Assembly: GCF_000429085.1 (NCBI RefSeq)
Contig: NZ_AUBE01000007.1
Span: 310,001 to 374,000 of the forward strand
Source of the DNA: Streptomyces flavidovirens DSM 40150
Lineage (GTDB): Bacteria > Actinomycetota > Actinomycetes > Streptomycetales > Streptomycetaceae
Length of the DNA stretch: 64,000 nt
Direction of reading: 5' to 3'
Part shown: piece by piece, positions 44,466-53,353 of the stretch
Layout: the number at the start of each line of letters is the position of its first letter
Position numbering within the stretch: the first letter of the stretch is position 1
The notes under the pieces: model-generated
The model's database searches: none
Told to the model about the DNA's origin: nothing
The model's input: the letters and a program-made list of their open reading frames with translations, nothing else
Translations under genes and position numbers: made by a program

Positions 44466-44774
44466 ATGGAGAGCATGGGGATGAAGAAGCCTCGCCCTCG
44501 CCGTTCGTTCACGCCGGAGTTCAAGGCCGAGATCGTGGAGCTGTGTCGGCGCGGTGACCGGTCGGTCGGTCAGATCGCTAAGGACTTCGACCTGACGGAG
44601 ACCGCGGTGCGGGACTGGGTGAAGCAGGCTGAGGTCGACGCGGGCGAACGCGACGGCCTGACCAGCGGCGAGCGCGAGGAGCTGGCCGCGCTACGGCGGG
44701 AGAACCGCCGTCTGCCGGAAGACGTCGACATCCTCAAGCGGGCCACGGCTTTCTTCGCGAAGGAGACCCGGTGA
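44466..44774 (+). CDS. IS3 OrfA (transposase helix-turn-helix protein)
   Basis: The 102-residue protein has the IS3 OrfA helix-turn-helix (RRSFTPEFKAEIVELCRRGDRSVGQIAKDFDLTETAVRDWVKQAE) and a C-terminal leucine-zipper-like helix (LAALRRENRRLPEDVDILKRATAFFAKE). It binds the element ends as a dimer and partners with OrfB. Its stop overlaps the OrfB start as GTGA, in the -1 frame, so an OrfAB fusion by ribosomal slippage is possible as in other IS3 elements, but no slippery run was identified. Confidence 0.88.
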   Translation: MESMGMKKPRPRRSFTPEFKAEIVELCRRGDRSVGQIAKDFDLTETAVRDWVKQAEVDAGERDGLTSGEREELAALRRENRRLPEDVDILKRATAFFAKETR

Positions 44775-45643
44775 CGGTGCACCCGTTCATCGAGGCGGAG
44801 AAGCAGGGCGGGCACAACGTCAAACGGGCGTGTGAGCTGCTGAAGGTCTCCCGCACCGCCTTCTACGCCCGCCGCACCGGCACCCCTAATCCTCGCGCGG
44901 TCCGTGACGCCGAGCTGACCGAGCAGATCGCCGAGGTCCATTCGAGATCGCGCGGCACCTACGGAGCCCCTCGCGTCCATGCCGTGCTCAAGCGGGAAGG
45001 CGCCGGGTGCGGCCGCCGTCGTGTCGCGCGGCTGATGCGGGCGGCCGGGCTGCAGGGCCGGCATCGCCGACGGCGGCACTTGACCACGATCTCCGATCCG
45101 CGGGTCTCCTTGCGGCCCGACCTCATCGTCCGGGACTTCCATCCCGACCCGGCCGGGCTCGATGCCCGCTGGTGCGGTGACATCACCTATATTCCGACCG
45201 AGGAGGGCTGGCTCTATCTCGCTACCGTCATCGACATCGCCTCGCGGCGCGTAGTCGGCTGGGCGACGGCCGATCATCTGCGGACCGAGTTGGTCGCCGA
45301 TGCGCTGACGGCTGCCTGTCGGCAGCGTCGACCCAACCGTCCGGTGATCTTCCATTCGGATCGCGGTTGCCAGTACCCCAGCCAGCAATTCGCGTCCTTG
45401 GCCGACGAGTTCGGCATTCGGCTGTCGGTCGGTCGCACCGGGCAGTGCTGGGACAACGCGCTCGCCGAGTCGTTCTTCGCCACGATCAAGCGCGAGCTGC
45501 TGAGCACAGCCGCCTGGCCCAGCCGGGCCGCCGCCCGCACTGCGATTTTCGACTTCATCGAGAGCTGGTACAACTTGCACCGTCTGCACAGCAGCCTCGG
45601 CTACCGCAGTCCCGCCGAATACGAGACCGCACTCGCAGCCTGA
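44771..45643 (+). CDS. IS3 OrfB (DDE transposase)
   Basis: The 290-residue protein carries the HTH_21 part (EQIAEVHSRSRGTYGAPRVHAVL) and the rve integrase core with the three acidic residues: the first Asp in WCGDITYIPTEEGWLYLATVID, the second in IFHSDRGCQYPSQQF and the Glu in CWDNALAESFFATIKREL. It catalyses strand cleavage and joining. The frame is complete, ending YRSPAEYETALAA, so the element may still be active. Confidence 0.92.
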   Translation: MTVHPFIEAEKQGGHNVKRACELLKVSRTAFYARRTGTPNPRAVRDAELTEQIAEVHSRSRGTYGAPRVHAVLKREGAGCGRRRVARLMRAAGLQGRHRRRRHLTTISDPRVSLRPDLIVRDFHPDPAGLDARWCGDITYIPTEEGWLYLATVIDIASRRVVGWATADHLRTELVADALTAACRQRRPNRPVIFHSDRGCQYPSQQFASLADEFGIRLSVGRTGQCWDNALAESFFATIKRELLSTAAWPSRAAARTAIFDFIESWYNLHRLHSSLGYRSPAEYETALAA

Positions 45644-45729
45644 CCACCACAACAAGGGTGTCCGTCAAAGCGGAACAAGCTCACTTGCACACGGTGGCAC
45701 GGGTACTTCGAGGCGCGCCATCGCATCCG

Positions 45730-45875
45730 ATGAGCGAGTCCTTCGGCGGCTGGAGCAAGACGGGTACGGATCCTTGGCTTTGCGCGGCAATCGTCGACCG
45801 TCTCATCCACCAGACAGACACGACTCCTACCGTCTCGCCAGCGCACGAGCTGAGCAGCCCGCCACGGCCGCCTGA
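45730..45875 (+). pseudogene. IstB-type (IS21) ATPase C-terminal remnant
   Basis: The stretch SESFGGWSKTGTDPWLCAAIVDRLIHQTD followed, after a frame change, by HDSYRLASARAEQPATAA and a stop matches the end of IstB-like helper ATPases of IS21 elements (typical tail: FGEWTKTF-D-RL-AAIVDRL...DSYRL). Everything upstream of FGGW is gone, where the IS3 element now stands. It is a dead fragment. Confidence 0.65.
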
Positions 45876-46228
45876 CCGTTACCGCGTACGCCTCTCGGCA
45901 GCCCCCGGTGAAGCGCTGAGATACCGCCGATGTCGGTGCCGCCGCGTAGGTTGTGGCATTCCCTCGACCAAGGAGACACGGTGACCAACCGCGGTTCGCG
46001 GGAGCACAGATCGGCGCGGTTCCGGCCCTCTGGGGAGACGAACTGGTGTTTGCCTGACCGCGGCGGACGTACGACCAGTCTCGCTGCTCCGCACAGGGTA
46101 GCGGATGCGGCCGCCGTCGGCTTTTTGGCCGGCTTACGCGCCAAGCGGCGGCCCAGCATTTCTCGTGTAACGGTAGATCGGAACGTTCGGGGGGGTCTGT
46201 CGAACCACGCCACTGAACGGAGCACGCC
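45876..46228. other. Gap upstream of small membrane protein
   Basis: About 350 bp with no convincing gene on either strand. It presumably holds the promoter for the gene starting at 46229. Confidence 0.45.
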
Positions 46229-46507
46229 ATGGTCATCAAGAAGCTGCACGACATGGGCATGCGAAGCGAGCACGCCTACACCGCCGCACTGGCCTCCATC
46301 GGCCTCACCGTCGCTGTGTGGGCCGGGTCGCTCAAGATGGAGCCTGGTACCGGCCTGGCCCGAGCCGACCGTTGGGGCCTCTTCGTCGGTGAGTGGGCGC
46401 CCACTTTTTTCGGGCTGGGGCTCGCTCTCTCCCACTATGAGCAGCAGGACGGCACCCTGACTGCCAGCGGTGCTGACGTGCGGGACCTCCACCGGAACGT
46501 CGGGTAA
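46229..46507 (+). CDS. Small membrane protein
   Basis: The 92-residue protein has a short cytoplasmic start (IKKLHDMGMRSEHAYTAALASIGLTVAVWAGSLK), a Gly/Ala/Asp-containing loop (ARADRWGLFVGEWAPTFFGLGLALSHYEQ) and a hydrophilic end. Two membrane helices are likely. I recognise the type as a conserved hypothetical of actinomycetes; the function is unknown. GGAGC precedes the ATG. Confidence 0.65.
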   Translation: MVIKKLHDMGMRSEHAYTAALASIGLTVAVWAGSLKMEPGTGLARADRWGLFVGEWAPTFFGLGLALSHYEQQDGTLTASGADVRDLHRNVG

Positions 46508-47854
46508 GCGGCCCAGCTCAACGTCAGCATGAGGGCCGGCGTCGAGCAGGCGCCGGCCCTCCGTGGGAGGTCAGGAGGGGTGGCGCGTCCCTGTCCGCGG
46601 CGTGCCCAAGGGGACTCCCGACTCCTCCGCCTGGGGCAGGGCCATCTCCGATCACTACCCTGGAATCGCGGACACCGACGGCCGGTTCTGTCAGCCGAAG
46701 CGAGAAGAGCCCGTTGCCGAGGTACGCGAGGCTGCCCGGATGGAGCAATCGGGGTCGGTCAGCAGAGTGGGGCAGGCAGGCAGGCGGGCGGTCGGGCATG
46801 ACGTGCATGCCGTCTCCTTCTCGTACGTCGTACGGTCGGCGCCGGTTCTCTGCAGGGCTTCAAGCAGGTGCTCGCGCACCGCGAACAGAGACTGGTAACC
46901 ACTCCGGCTATGAATGGCCCTGTGTGCTCGCCAGCGAGCTCCACCTCATTTTCGGGACCACCTGTTCGGCCCCCGCGGCTACCAGGCCGTCGCCCGCACC
47001 GTCCCGACGGCGAGTGGCTGAGGGGGGCGCCCCCACTACGGCAGGCGGGGCCGAGTTGAAGCGGCGCTGTGTGGACGATACGCGCGGCCGACGGTGAGCC
47101 AAGCCGGCCCTCGGTTACCGGTCGAAAAGGGGGCCAACCGCGATCGTAGCGGTGGGATGAGCTGAGCGGATTCTCGCGCCGCTGGCCAGATACGGCCGGA
47201 AGCCGCACGCCGACCACGATGCCGTCCGCATCGTCAGCGCGCTGCGCAACAGCCCGTACGTCCTCACCCCACGCCCAGCCCAGCCCGGCCAGAACGTGGC
47301 GTCCAGCGCCCCTCCACAATGGCCTTGGCCGCGGGTGTCTCACCGACGTGCAGGCGCTGATCGCGGTGCTCGACGGAGGTCGCGACGACGACGGGCCCAT
47401 GACGCTGGGCAGATCGCACAAGCAGCTCAGCCCGACGTGTCAGTGCGGCCGACGGCCGCCGGGTGGTGCACCTGCACTACGCCGAGGCGGCCAGGAGGGG
47501 GTGGCCCGCGACTACTTCTCACCCCTCGACCGCGGCACCGACGCCGCGCGACGCGGCCGTTTCACCTCCGACGAGCTAAGGGTGGTCGGTCGCTTCCTCG
47601 CCGAGCCGAGATGAACCGGGAACTCTCTCTTCCGCGCCGATACGTTCACGGCGCGAAGCGGCTTCTCCGAGGAACCGACTGGCCGCGGGCTGTGGCCACT
47701 TGAGGCCCACCCGCCGGTACCCTCGCCTCGCGTCCCGCGCACTGCAAGGGATTCCCCTCTTACTCCGCGGCCGGGCTGTCTGACATCTTGCGTCAACCCC
47801 CTACACGTTTCGTCCCCGGCGGCCCCATCGGCGTGCCGGGACTCGGAGGACGCA
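46508..47854. other. 1.3-kb region with no supported gene
   Basis: No frame on either strand shows a ribosome site together with recognisable protein. One stretch (about 47170-47260) reads ARYGRKPHADHDAVRIVSALRN and looks protein-like but cannot be extended or assigned. The region may be decayed coding sequence. The S8 protease promoter must lie at its right end. Confidence 0.5.
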
Positions 47855-49621
47855 TTGAGACGTCACATATTCAGCCGGCTCCAGGCCCCCGCGGTCGCCG
47901 CCGTCGCCCTCGGAGCCGCTCTGGCCCTCGCGGCTCCCGCCGCGGCCGTCGCCGCCGAGCCGCAGGCCTCCGCCGCCGCCTGGGCCGCCGGTACCCGCGC
48001 CCATCTGGTGATCACCACCCCCGGAGACACCACCGCCGTACGGACGGCAATCGCCTCCAACGGCGGCTCGGTCTTCGCCTCGTACGACGCGATCGGTGTG
48101 GTCGTCGCGCACTCGGCCTCGTCCGGGTTCGCCTCGGCCATGCGGGGCGTCGCCGGAGTGCAGCAGGTCGGCGCGACGCGGACCTCGGACGTTCCGGCCG
48201 ACGCGTACAACCCCGCGCTGCCGGCGAACCCGTCCCAGTCGTCCACCACGCTCACGGAGAGCCTGACCCGCTGGGACATGACCCAGATCAAGGCGGACCA
48301 GGCCTGGGCCGTGACGACCGGCTCGGCGTCGGTCAAGGTCGGTGTGCTCGACACGGGCGTGGACGACCAGCACCAGGACATCGCCCCGAACTTCAACGCC
48401 GCCGACTCCGTCTCGTGCGCCTACGGCAAGGCGGACACCCGCGCCGGAGCCTGGCGTGATGTCGGTACGCACGGCACGCACGTCGCCGGCACCATCGCGG
48501 CCGCCAAGAACAGCAAGGGCGTCGTCGGGGTGGCGCCGGGGGTCAAGGTCTCCTCGGTCCGCATCGCCGAGCCGGGCAGCAGCCTGTTCTTCGCCGAGAA
48601 CACGATCTGCGGCTTCATGTGGGCCGGTGACCACGGCTTCAAGGTCACCAACAACAGCTACTACACCGACCCCTGGCAGTTCAACTGCCCGGACAACGCC
48701 GATCAGGCGGCCATCATCGAGGGCGTCAAGCGCGCCCAGGAGTACGCGGAGCGCAAGGGTTCGCTCCAGGTCGCCGCGGCGGGCAACTCCAACCTCGACC
48801 TGGCGAACAAGACGGTCGACACCGAGAGCCCGAACGACTCCACACCCGTCACTCGGACGATCACCAACGCCTGCCTCGACATCCCGACCGAGCTGCCGGG
48901 CGTCGTGACCGTCGCCGCGATGGGCAAGGGCAACGTGAAGGCGTCGTACTCCAACTTCGGCAACGGCGTCATCGACATCGCCGCTCCGGGCGGTGACGGT
49001 ACGTCAGGCGTCTACTCCACCCTGCCGGGCGGCAAGTACGGCAACATGAACGGTACGTCGATGGCCTCCCCGCACGTCGCGGGTGTCGCCGCGCTCCTGG
49101 CGAGCGTCAACCCGACCGCCACCCCGGCCGACCTTCGCTCCAAGCTGGGTGTCCAGGCGACCGACACCGCCTGCCCGTCGGACAGCCGGTGCACGGGTAC
49201 GGCCACCAAGAACGGCTTCTTCGGCGAGGGACAGACCGACGCGCTCCAGGCCGTCGGCAGCACGCCCCCCACGCCGGGCTCGTACTTCGAGAACACCGCG
49301 GACCTCACGATCGCGGACAACGCGACCGTCGACAGCCCCCTCACCGTATCGGGCGTGACCGGCAACGCGCCGGCCACCCTCAAGGTGGGCGTGGACATCA
49401 AGCACTCCTACCGCGGTGATCTCGTCGTCTCCCTCGTCGCGCCGGACGGGACGGTGTACCTCCTGGAGGACTTCGCCAACAGCGATGGCACGGACAACGT
49501 GGCCAAGACGTACACGGTCAACGCCTCCTCGGAAGCCGCCAACGGCACGTGGAAGCTCCGTGTCCGCGACATCGCGTCCCAGGACACGGGCAGGATCGAC
49601 GCCTGGAACCTGACCTTCTGA
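47855..49621 (+). CDS. Secreted subtilisin-like serine protease (S8) with P-domain
   Basis: The 588-residue protein has a signal peptide (RLQAPAVAAVALGAALALAAPAAAVAA), an I9-like propeptide (HLVITTPGDTTAVRTAIASNGG...) and the S8 catalytic domain with Asp in VGVLDTGVD (near 166), His in HGTHVAGTIAA, Asn in VAAAGNSN and Ser in NGTSMASPHVAG (near 400). From about residue 478 a proprotein-convertase P-domain follows (VGVDIKHSYRGDLVVSLVAPDGT...WKLRVRDIASQDTGRIDAWNLTF). TTG is the start, with CGGAGGA upstream. It acts outside the cell. A strong hairpin follows. Confidence 0.93.
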   Translation: MRRHIFSRLQAPAVAAVALGAALALAAPAAAVAAEPQASAAAWAAGTRAHLVITTPGDTTAVRTAIASNGGSVFASYDAIGVVVAHSASSGFASAMRGVAGVQQVGATRTSDVPADAYNPALPANPSQSSTTLTESLTRWDMTQIKADQAWAVTTGSASVKVGVLDTGVDDQHQDIAPNFNAADSVSCAYGKADTRAGAWRDVGTHGTHVAGTIAAAKNSKGVVGVAPGVKVSSVRIAEPGSSLFFAENTICGFMWAGDHGFKVTNNSYYTDPWQFNCPDNADQAAIIEGVKRAQEYAERKGSLQVAAAGNSNLDLANKTVDTESPNDSTPVTRTITNACLDIPTELPGVVTVAAMGKGNVKASYSNFGNGVIDIAAPGGDGTSGVYSTLPGGKYGNMNGTSMASPHVAGVAALLASVNPTATPADLRSKLGVQATDTACPSDSRCTGTATKNGFFGEGQTDALQAVGSTPPTPGSYFENTADLTIADNATVDSPLTVSGVTGNAPATLKVGVDIKHSYRGDLVVSLVAPDGTVYLLEDFANSDGTDNVAKTYTVNASSEAANGTWKLRVRDIASQDTGRIDAWNLTF

Positions 49622-49642
49622 GTCCACCACCCATACACCGCA

Positions 49643-49678
49643 CCGTTGCGCGCCCCGCATGCCCGGGGCGCGCAACGG
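49643..49678. terminator. Strong hairpin after the S8 protease gene
   Basis: A perfect 14-bp stem (CCGTTGCGCGCCCC / GGGGCGCGCAACGG) with an 8-nt loop sits 22 bp after the protease stop. No T-run follows, which is normal for Streptomyces terminators. Confidence 0.75.
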
Positions 49679-49866
49679 CCCGCGCTTCCACGATGAACAT
49701 CAGCGAGATGACGCTGCCTGTCGAATGACGCCCCAGCCGGGGGGCGCCGGGCTGTCCGCCGCGGCGTCCCCCGGCCGTCGCGCCTGCCCGTGCTCGACCG
49801 CGGCTTACTCTTCTCTCGCCGCACACGGGCGTACGCGGTCGAGGTCCTGGCGAAGGGCGGATCGCC

Positions 49867-51168
49867 TCAGTTGTGCAGGGCGCCGTCGTCGCCCCCGACC
49901 GCATCGCCCTGTGCGTCGTCGCCCCCGAACTCGTCGCCCCCGACCTCGTCGGGTCCGTCGGCGCCGTTCGCGCCACCCTCCACCCCGGCGTTCGCCTCCG
50001 CGCCGCCGTCCTCGGCACCGGCACTGCCGGCACCGCCGCCCGCGCCGCCCGCGCCGTCACCGATCCGGGCGCCGACCGCCTCGAGCGCCGTGGTGACCGG
50101 CTGGAAGAACGTCTCGCCTCCCGCCGTACAGTCCCCGCTGCCGCCCGACGTGAGCCCGATCGCGCTGCCGTCGGCTGTGAAGAGCGCGCCGCCGCTGTCG
50201 CCGGGCTCGGCGCACACGTTGGTCTGGATCAGGCCCGTCACCGTGCCCTCCGGGTAGTTCACCGTGGCGTCGAGGCCGGTGACCTGGCCGTCGCTGAGCC
50301 CCGTCGTACTGCCCATCCGGATGACGTCCTGGCCCACCGCGGCGCCGGCGGCCCGGGCGATCGCCACCGTCCGCCCGTCGCCGGTGTCGACCTCGCTCGG
50401 AGCCTCGGTGGCGGGGTCGTCGTACGTCACGAGCGCGAAGTCGCCCGCGCCGGGGAACACCGCTTCCTGAACGGTGCCGATCGGCCCGCCGCCGGCTGCC
50501 TCCGACCACTGCTCGGCCGCCACACCGCAGTGTCCGGCGGTCAGGAAGCCCGGACTGCCGTCCTGCGTGGTCACGTTGAAGCCGAGTGAGCAGCGCGCGC
50601 CGCCGCCGAAGATGGCGTCGCCGCCTTCGAGGAACGTCTTGAACTCGCCCCCGGACTTCTGGATCCGGGCCATACCGGGGCCGAGGTCCTTCACCGCCGC
50701 TTCGAGCCTGTCCCACCGTTCACCGGTGACGGTGCGGTCGGCCGTGACGAGGACCTGGTTGTTTCTCGGGTCGATGGCCCACGACGTGCCCGCAACGGTG
50801 GCCTTGCGGGACAGTGTGCTCTTGGCCGCGCTCAGCTCGCTCGCGCTGTTGTCGACGCTCCTCGGTACCGCGCCGGCCTTCTTGACCCGTACGTCGATCT
50901 CGTTGTTGTCGCCTACGACATTCACGACGAGCTGCTGCTTGCCGGCGTCGTAGTACGCGCCGCCGTAGGACTCACCGAGCTGCTTGCCGAGCTGCTGGAG
51001 CAGCTCCGCCGCGGAGGCCGCGCTCATCTGCCGGGGGGCCGGCGCGTCGGACCTGGCCCCGTCCTGCCCGGCGTAGGCCTGCGGAAGCAGGACGGCGGCC
51101 GCGGCAATGCCGACCGCCCCCGCTCCCGCCAGAACGGCCCTTCGCTTGGTTATTCGCCTGTGACTCAA
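49867..51168 (-). CDS. Secreted S1-family serine protease (streptogrisin-like) with acidic Gly-rich tail
   Basis: The 433-residue protein starts at TTG (51166-51168) with AGGAGG upstream. A signal peptide (RRAVLAGAGAVGIAAAAVLLPQAYA) and a pro-region (LGKQLGESYGGAYYDAGKQQLVVNVV) precede a chymotrypsin-type domain with His in FLTAGHCG, Asp in GDFALVTYDD and Ser in CAEPGDSGGALF. The last 60 or so residues are Gly-rich and acidic (GADGPDEVGGDEFGGDDAQGDAVGGDD), without a known module. The pro-region is likely cleaved after export, as in streptogrisins. The tail is unlike the usual chitin-binding extension. Confidence 0.9.
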   Translation of the reverse strand: MSHRRITKRRAVLAGAGAVGIAAAAVLLPQAYAGQDGARSDAPAPRQMSAASAAELLQQLGKQLGESYGGAYYDAGKQQLVVNVVGDNNEIDVRVKKAGAVPRSVDNSASELSAAKSTLSRKATVAGTSWAIDPRNNQVLVTADRTVTGERWDRLEAAVKDLGPGMARIQKSGGEFKTFLEGGDAIFGGGARCSLGFNVTTQDGSPGFLTAGHCGVAAEQWSEAAGGGPIGTVQEAVFPGAGDFALVTYDDPATEAPSEVDTGDGRTVAIARAAGAAVGQDVIRMGSTTGLSDGQVTGLDATVNYPEGTVTGLIQTNVCAEPGDSGGALFTADGSAIGLTSGGSGDCTAGGETFFQPVTTALEAVGARIGDGAGGAGGGAGSAGAEDGGAEANAGVEGGANGADGPDEVGGDEFGGDDAQGDAVGGDDGALHN

Positions 51169-51330
51169 CTCGCCGCCTCCTGTAGGGGTACGGAGCCGGT
51201 TGCCGATGGGCAGCCGGGGGACGCGTCCGCCTCTTGATACGCATGAGGTGGGTGTTGTTCTCACCGCGTGCGCACATTCGAGCTGACGACCCGCCACGGC
51301 CCAAGTACTAGAGCCGTCAGTCAGGGCAGG

Positions 51331-51361
51331 TTGACCTCAAGTCGGATTGAGGTCTTAGCGT
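51331..51361 (+). promoter_or_regulatory. MerR-type promoter of the ABC exporter
   Basis: TTGACC (51331-51336) and TAGCGT (51356-51361) are 19 bp apart, the overlong spacing of MerR-activated promoters. The spacer and flank hold the perfect repeat GACCTCAA-6nt-TTGAGGTC (51333-51354). The -10 ends 7 nt before the ATG, and there is no ribosome site, so the mRNA is probably leaderless. Confidence 0.75.
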
Positions 51362-51368
51362 CACGCCC

Positions 51369-53264
51369 ATGGACATGGAAGTCACCGCTTGGACATCGAT
51401 GCACAACGCCATCAACGCCAGTCAGGACCGCAGGCCCGTCTCCCGGACCACCCTGCTCCGCATCGCCCGGTTCGCCCGGCCGCACCACCGGCAGCTGTAC
51501 CGCTTCCTGCTGCTCAGTGTGGTGACCGCCCTCCTCGCGGTGGCCACGCCGGTGCTCGCCGGACGTGTCGTCGACGCGATCGTCCGGGGACGCGAAGAGG
51601 GAACGGTCACCTGGCTCGCCCTGCTCATCGCGGTCATCGCCGTCGCCGAAGCGGGGCTGGGGCTGCTGACCCGCCGACTGTCGGCCACCCTCGGGGAGGG
51701 GCTGATCCTCGACCTCCGCACGGCGGTCTTCGATCACGTCCAGCGGATGCCGGTCGCCTTCTTCACCCGCACCCGGACCGGTGCGCTCGTCAGCCGCCTC
51801 AACAACGACGTCATCGGTGCCCAGCGCGCCTTCAGCAACACGCTCTCCGGCGTCGTGTCCAACCTCGTCACCCTGCTGCTGACGCTCGCCGTCATGCTCA
51901 GCATCTCGTGGCAGATCACCCTGCTCGCCCTCGTCCTGCTGCCGGTGTTCGTCGTGCCCGCCCGCCGGATGGGCACGCGCATGGCGACGCTCCAGCGCGA
52001 GGCCGCCCACCACAACGCCGCCATGGGCACCCAGATGACCGAACGCTTCTCCGCCCCCGGCGCGACCCTCGTCAAGCTCTTCGGCCGCCCGGCCGACGAG
52101 TCCGCCGAATTCGCCGCCCGCGCACGCAGAGTGCGCGACATCGGCATCCGTACCGCCATGGCGCAGTCCACCTTCATCACCGCGCTCACCCTGGTGTCCG
52201 CACTGGCGCTGGCCCTGGTCTACGGACTCGGCGGCTTCTACGCCCTGCGCGGCAGCCTCGACCCCGGAGCCGTCGTCGCTCTCGCCCTGCTCCTCACCCG
52301 GCTCTACGCCCCGCTCACCGCACTCGCCGGCGCACGGGTCGAGGTGATGAGCGCCCTCGTGAGCTTCGAGCGCGTCTTCGAAATCCTCGACCTGCGCCCG
52401 CTGATCGCCGAGAAGCCGGACGCCCGGCGGGTACCGGACGGGCCGGTGTCCGTGGAGTTCGACCGGGTTTCCTTCGGCTACCCGTCCGCGGACAAGGTCT
52501 CCCTCGCCTCCCTGGAGGATGTGGCGGCCCTCGACTCGCGTGGCGGCACCCAGGTCCTGCACGACGTCTCGTTCCGCGCCGAACCCGGCCACATGGTCGC
52601 CCTCGTCGGTTCCTCCGGCGCCGGCAAGTCCACGATCGCGCAGCTCCTGCCGCGACTGTACGACGCCGACTCAGGGTCCGTACGGCTCAACGGCGTCGAC
52701 GTACGGGACCTGGCCGCCGACTCGATCCGCGAGACCCTCGGCATGGTCACCCAGGACGGGCACCTCTTCCACGAGTCCGTACGCGCCAACCTGCTCCTCG
52801 CCAGGCCCGACGCCACCGACGACGATATCTGGGACGCCCTGCGCCGCTCCCGCCTGGAGGGTCTCGTGGCCTCACTGCCCGACGGCCTGGACACCGTCGT
52901 GGGGGAACGCGGCTACCGGCTCTCCGGCGGCGAGCGGCAGCGCCTGACCATCGCCCGCCTGCTGCTGGCGCGCCAGCGCGTCGTCATCCTCGACGAGGCG
53001 ACCGCGCACCTCGACTCCACGTCGGAGGCAGCCGTGCAGGAGGCACTGGCCGAGGCGCTCGAGGGACGTACCGCCGTGGTGATCGCCCACCGCCTGTCGA
53101 CCGTACGGGCCGCCGACCTGATCCTGGTCGTCGAGGAAGGCCGGGTCGTCGAACGCGGGACGCACACCGAGCTGCTGGCGGCGGGTGGCCGCTACGAGGA
53201 GTTGCACCGCACCCAGTTCGAACGCCCGGACAAGGAAGAAGCACAGCCGAGACGGAATTATTGA
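51369..53264 (+). CDS. ABC exporter (fused permease and ATPase)
   Basis: The 631-residue protein has six membrane helices in residues about 35-330 and a nucleotide-binding domain with Walker A (ALVGSSGAGKSTIAQLL), signature (LSGGERQRLTIARLL) and Walker B (VVILDEATAHLDS). It works as a homodimer. An insert of about 15 residues (KVSLASLEDVAALDSRGG) precedes the ATPase. Homodimeric exporters of this kind are the D proteins of lasso clusters, and this gene lies 1.6 kb before a lasso precursor with only a ROK gene between, so it may export the peptide. The promoter suggests control by a MerR regulator absent from the window. Confidence 0.92.
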   Translation: MDMEVTAWTSMHNAINASQDRRPVSRTTLLRIARFARPHHRQLYRFLLLSVVTALLAVATPVLAGRVVDAIVRGREEGTVTWLALLIAVIAVAEAGLGLLTRRLSATLGEGLILDLRTAVFDHVQRMPVAFFTRTRTGALVSRLNNDVIGAQRAFSNTLSGVVSNLVTLLLTLAVMLSISWQITLLALVLLPVFVVPARRMGTRMATLQREAAHHNAAMGTQMTERFSAPGATLVKLFGRPADESAEFAARARRVRDIGIRTAMAQSTFITALTLVSALALALVYGLGGFYALRGSLDPGAVVALALLLTRLYAPLTALAGARVEVMSALVSFERVFEILDLRPLIAEKPDARRVPDGPVSVEFDRVSFGYPSADKVSLASLEDVAALDSRGGTQVLHDVSFRAEPGHMVALVGSSGAGKSTIAQLLPRLYDADSGSVRLNGVDVRDLAADSIRETLGMVTQDGHLFHESVRANLLLARPDATDDDIWDALRRSRLEGLVASLPDGLDTVVGERGYRLSGGERQRLTIARLLLARQRVVILDEATAHLDSTSEAAVQEALAEALEGRTAVVIAHRLSTVRAADLILVVEEGRVVERGTHTELLAAGGRYEELHRTQFERPDKEEAQPRRNY

Positions 53265-53353
53265 CTCCTATTCATTTGTAAACACCCCTCGTTCAATTTG
53301 AAGATCACCATGCTAATGTCGGAAGACTGAATCGGTGAATTGCGGGGGGTCCG

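Larger units (their letters stand above)
44409..45677 (+). mobile_element. IS3-family insertion sequence, complete
   Basis: The element is 1269 bp, bounded by a 19-bp inverted repeat: TGATCCGCTTTGACGGACA on the left (44409-44427) and TGTTCCGCTTTGACGGACA read inward on the right (45659-45677), differing at one position. Both ends begin with TG, as in IS3 elements. It contains an HTH orfA and a DDE orfB that overlap by four bases, both intact. No clear target-site duplication was seen. An IstB remnant lies 52 bp to its right. Confidence 0.88.

Noticed and set aside
44404..45682. Target-site duplication of the IS3 element
   Set aside because: Bases next to the two ends (GGGCT on the left, AGCTC on the right) are not a convincing direct repeat.
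47170..47290. Protein-like stretch ARYGRKPHADHDAVRIVSALRN, resembling the end of a TetR-type protein
   Set aside because: It cannot be extended in either direction and gives no other family feature.
51389..53281. A 630-residue frame overlapping the ABC exporter
   Set aside because: Shadow frame; the ABC frame has all Walker and signature motifs.
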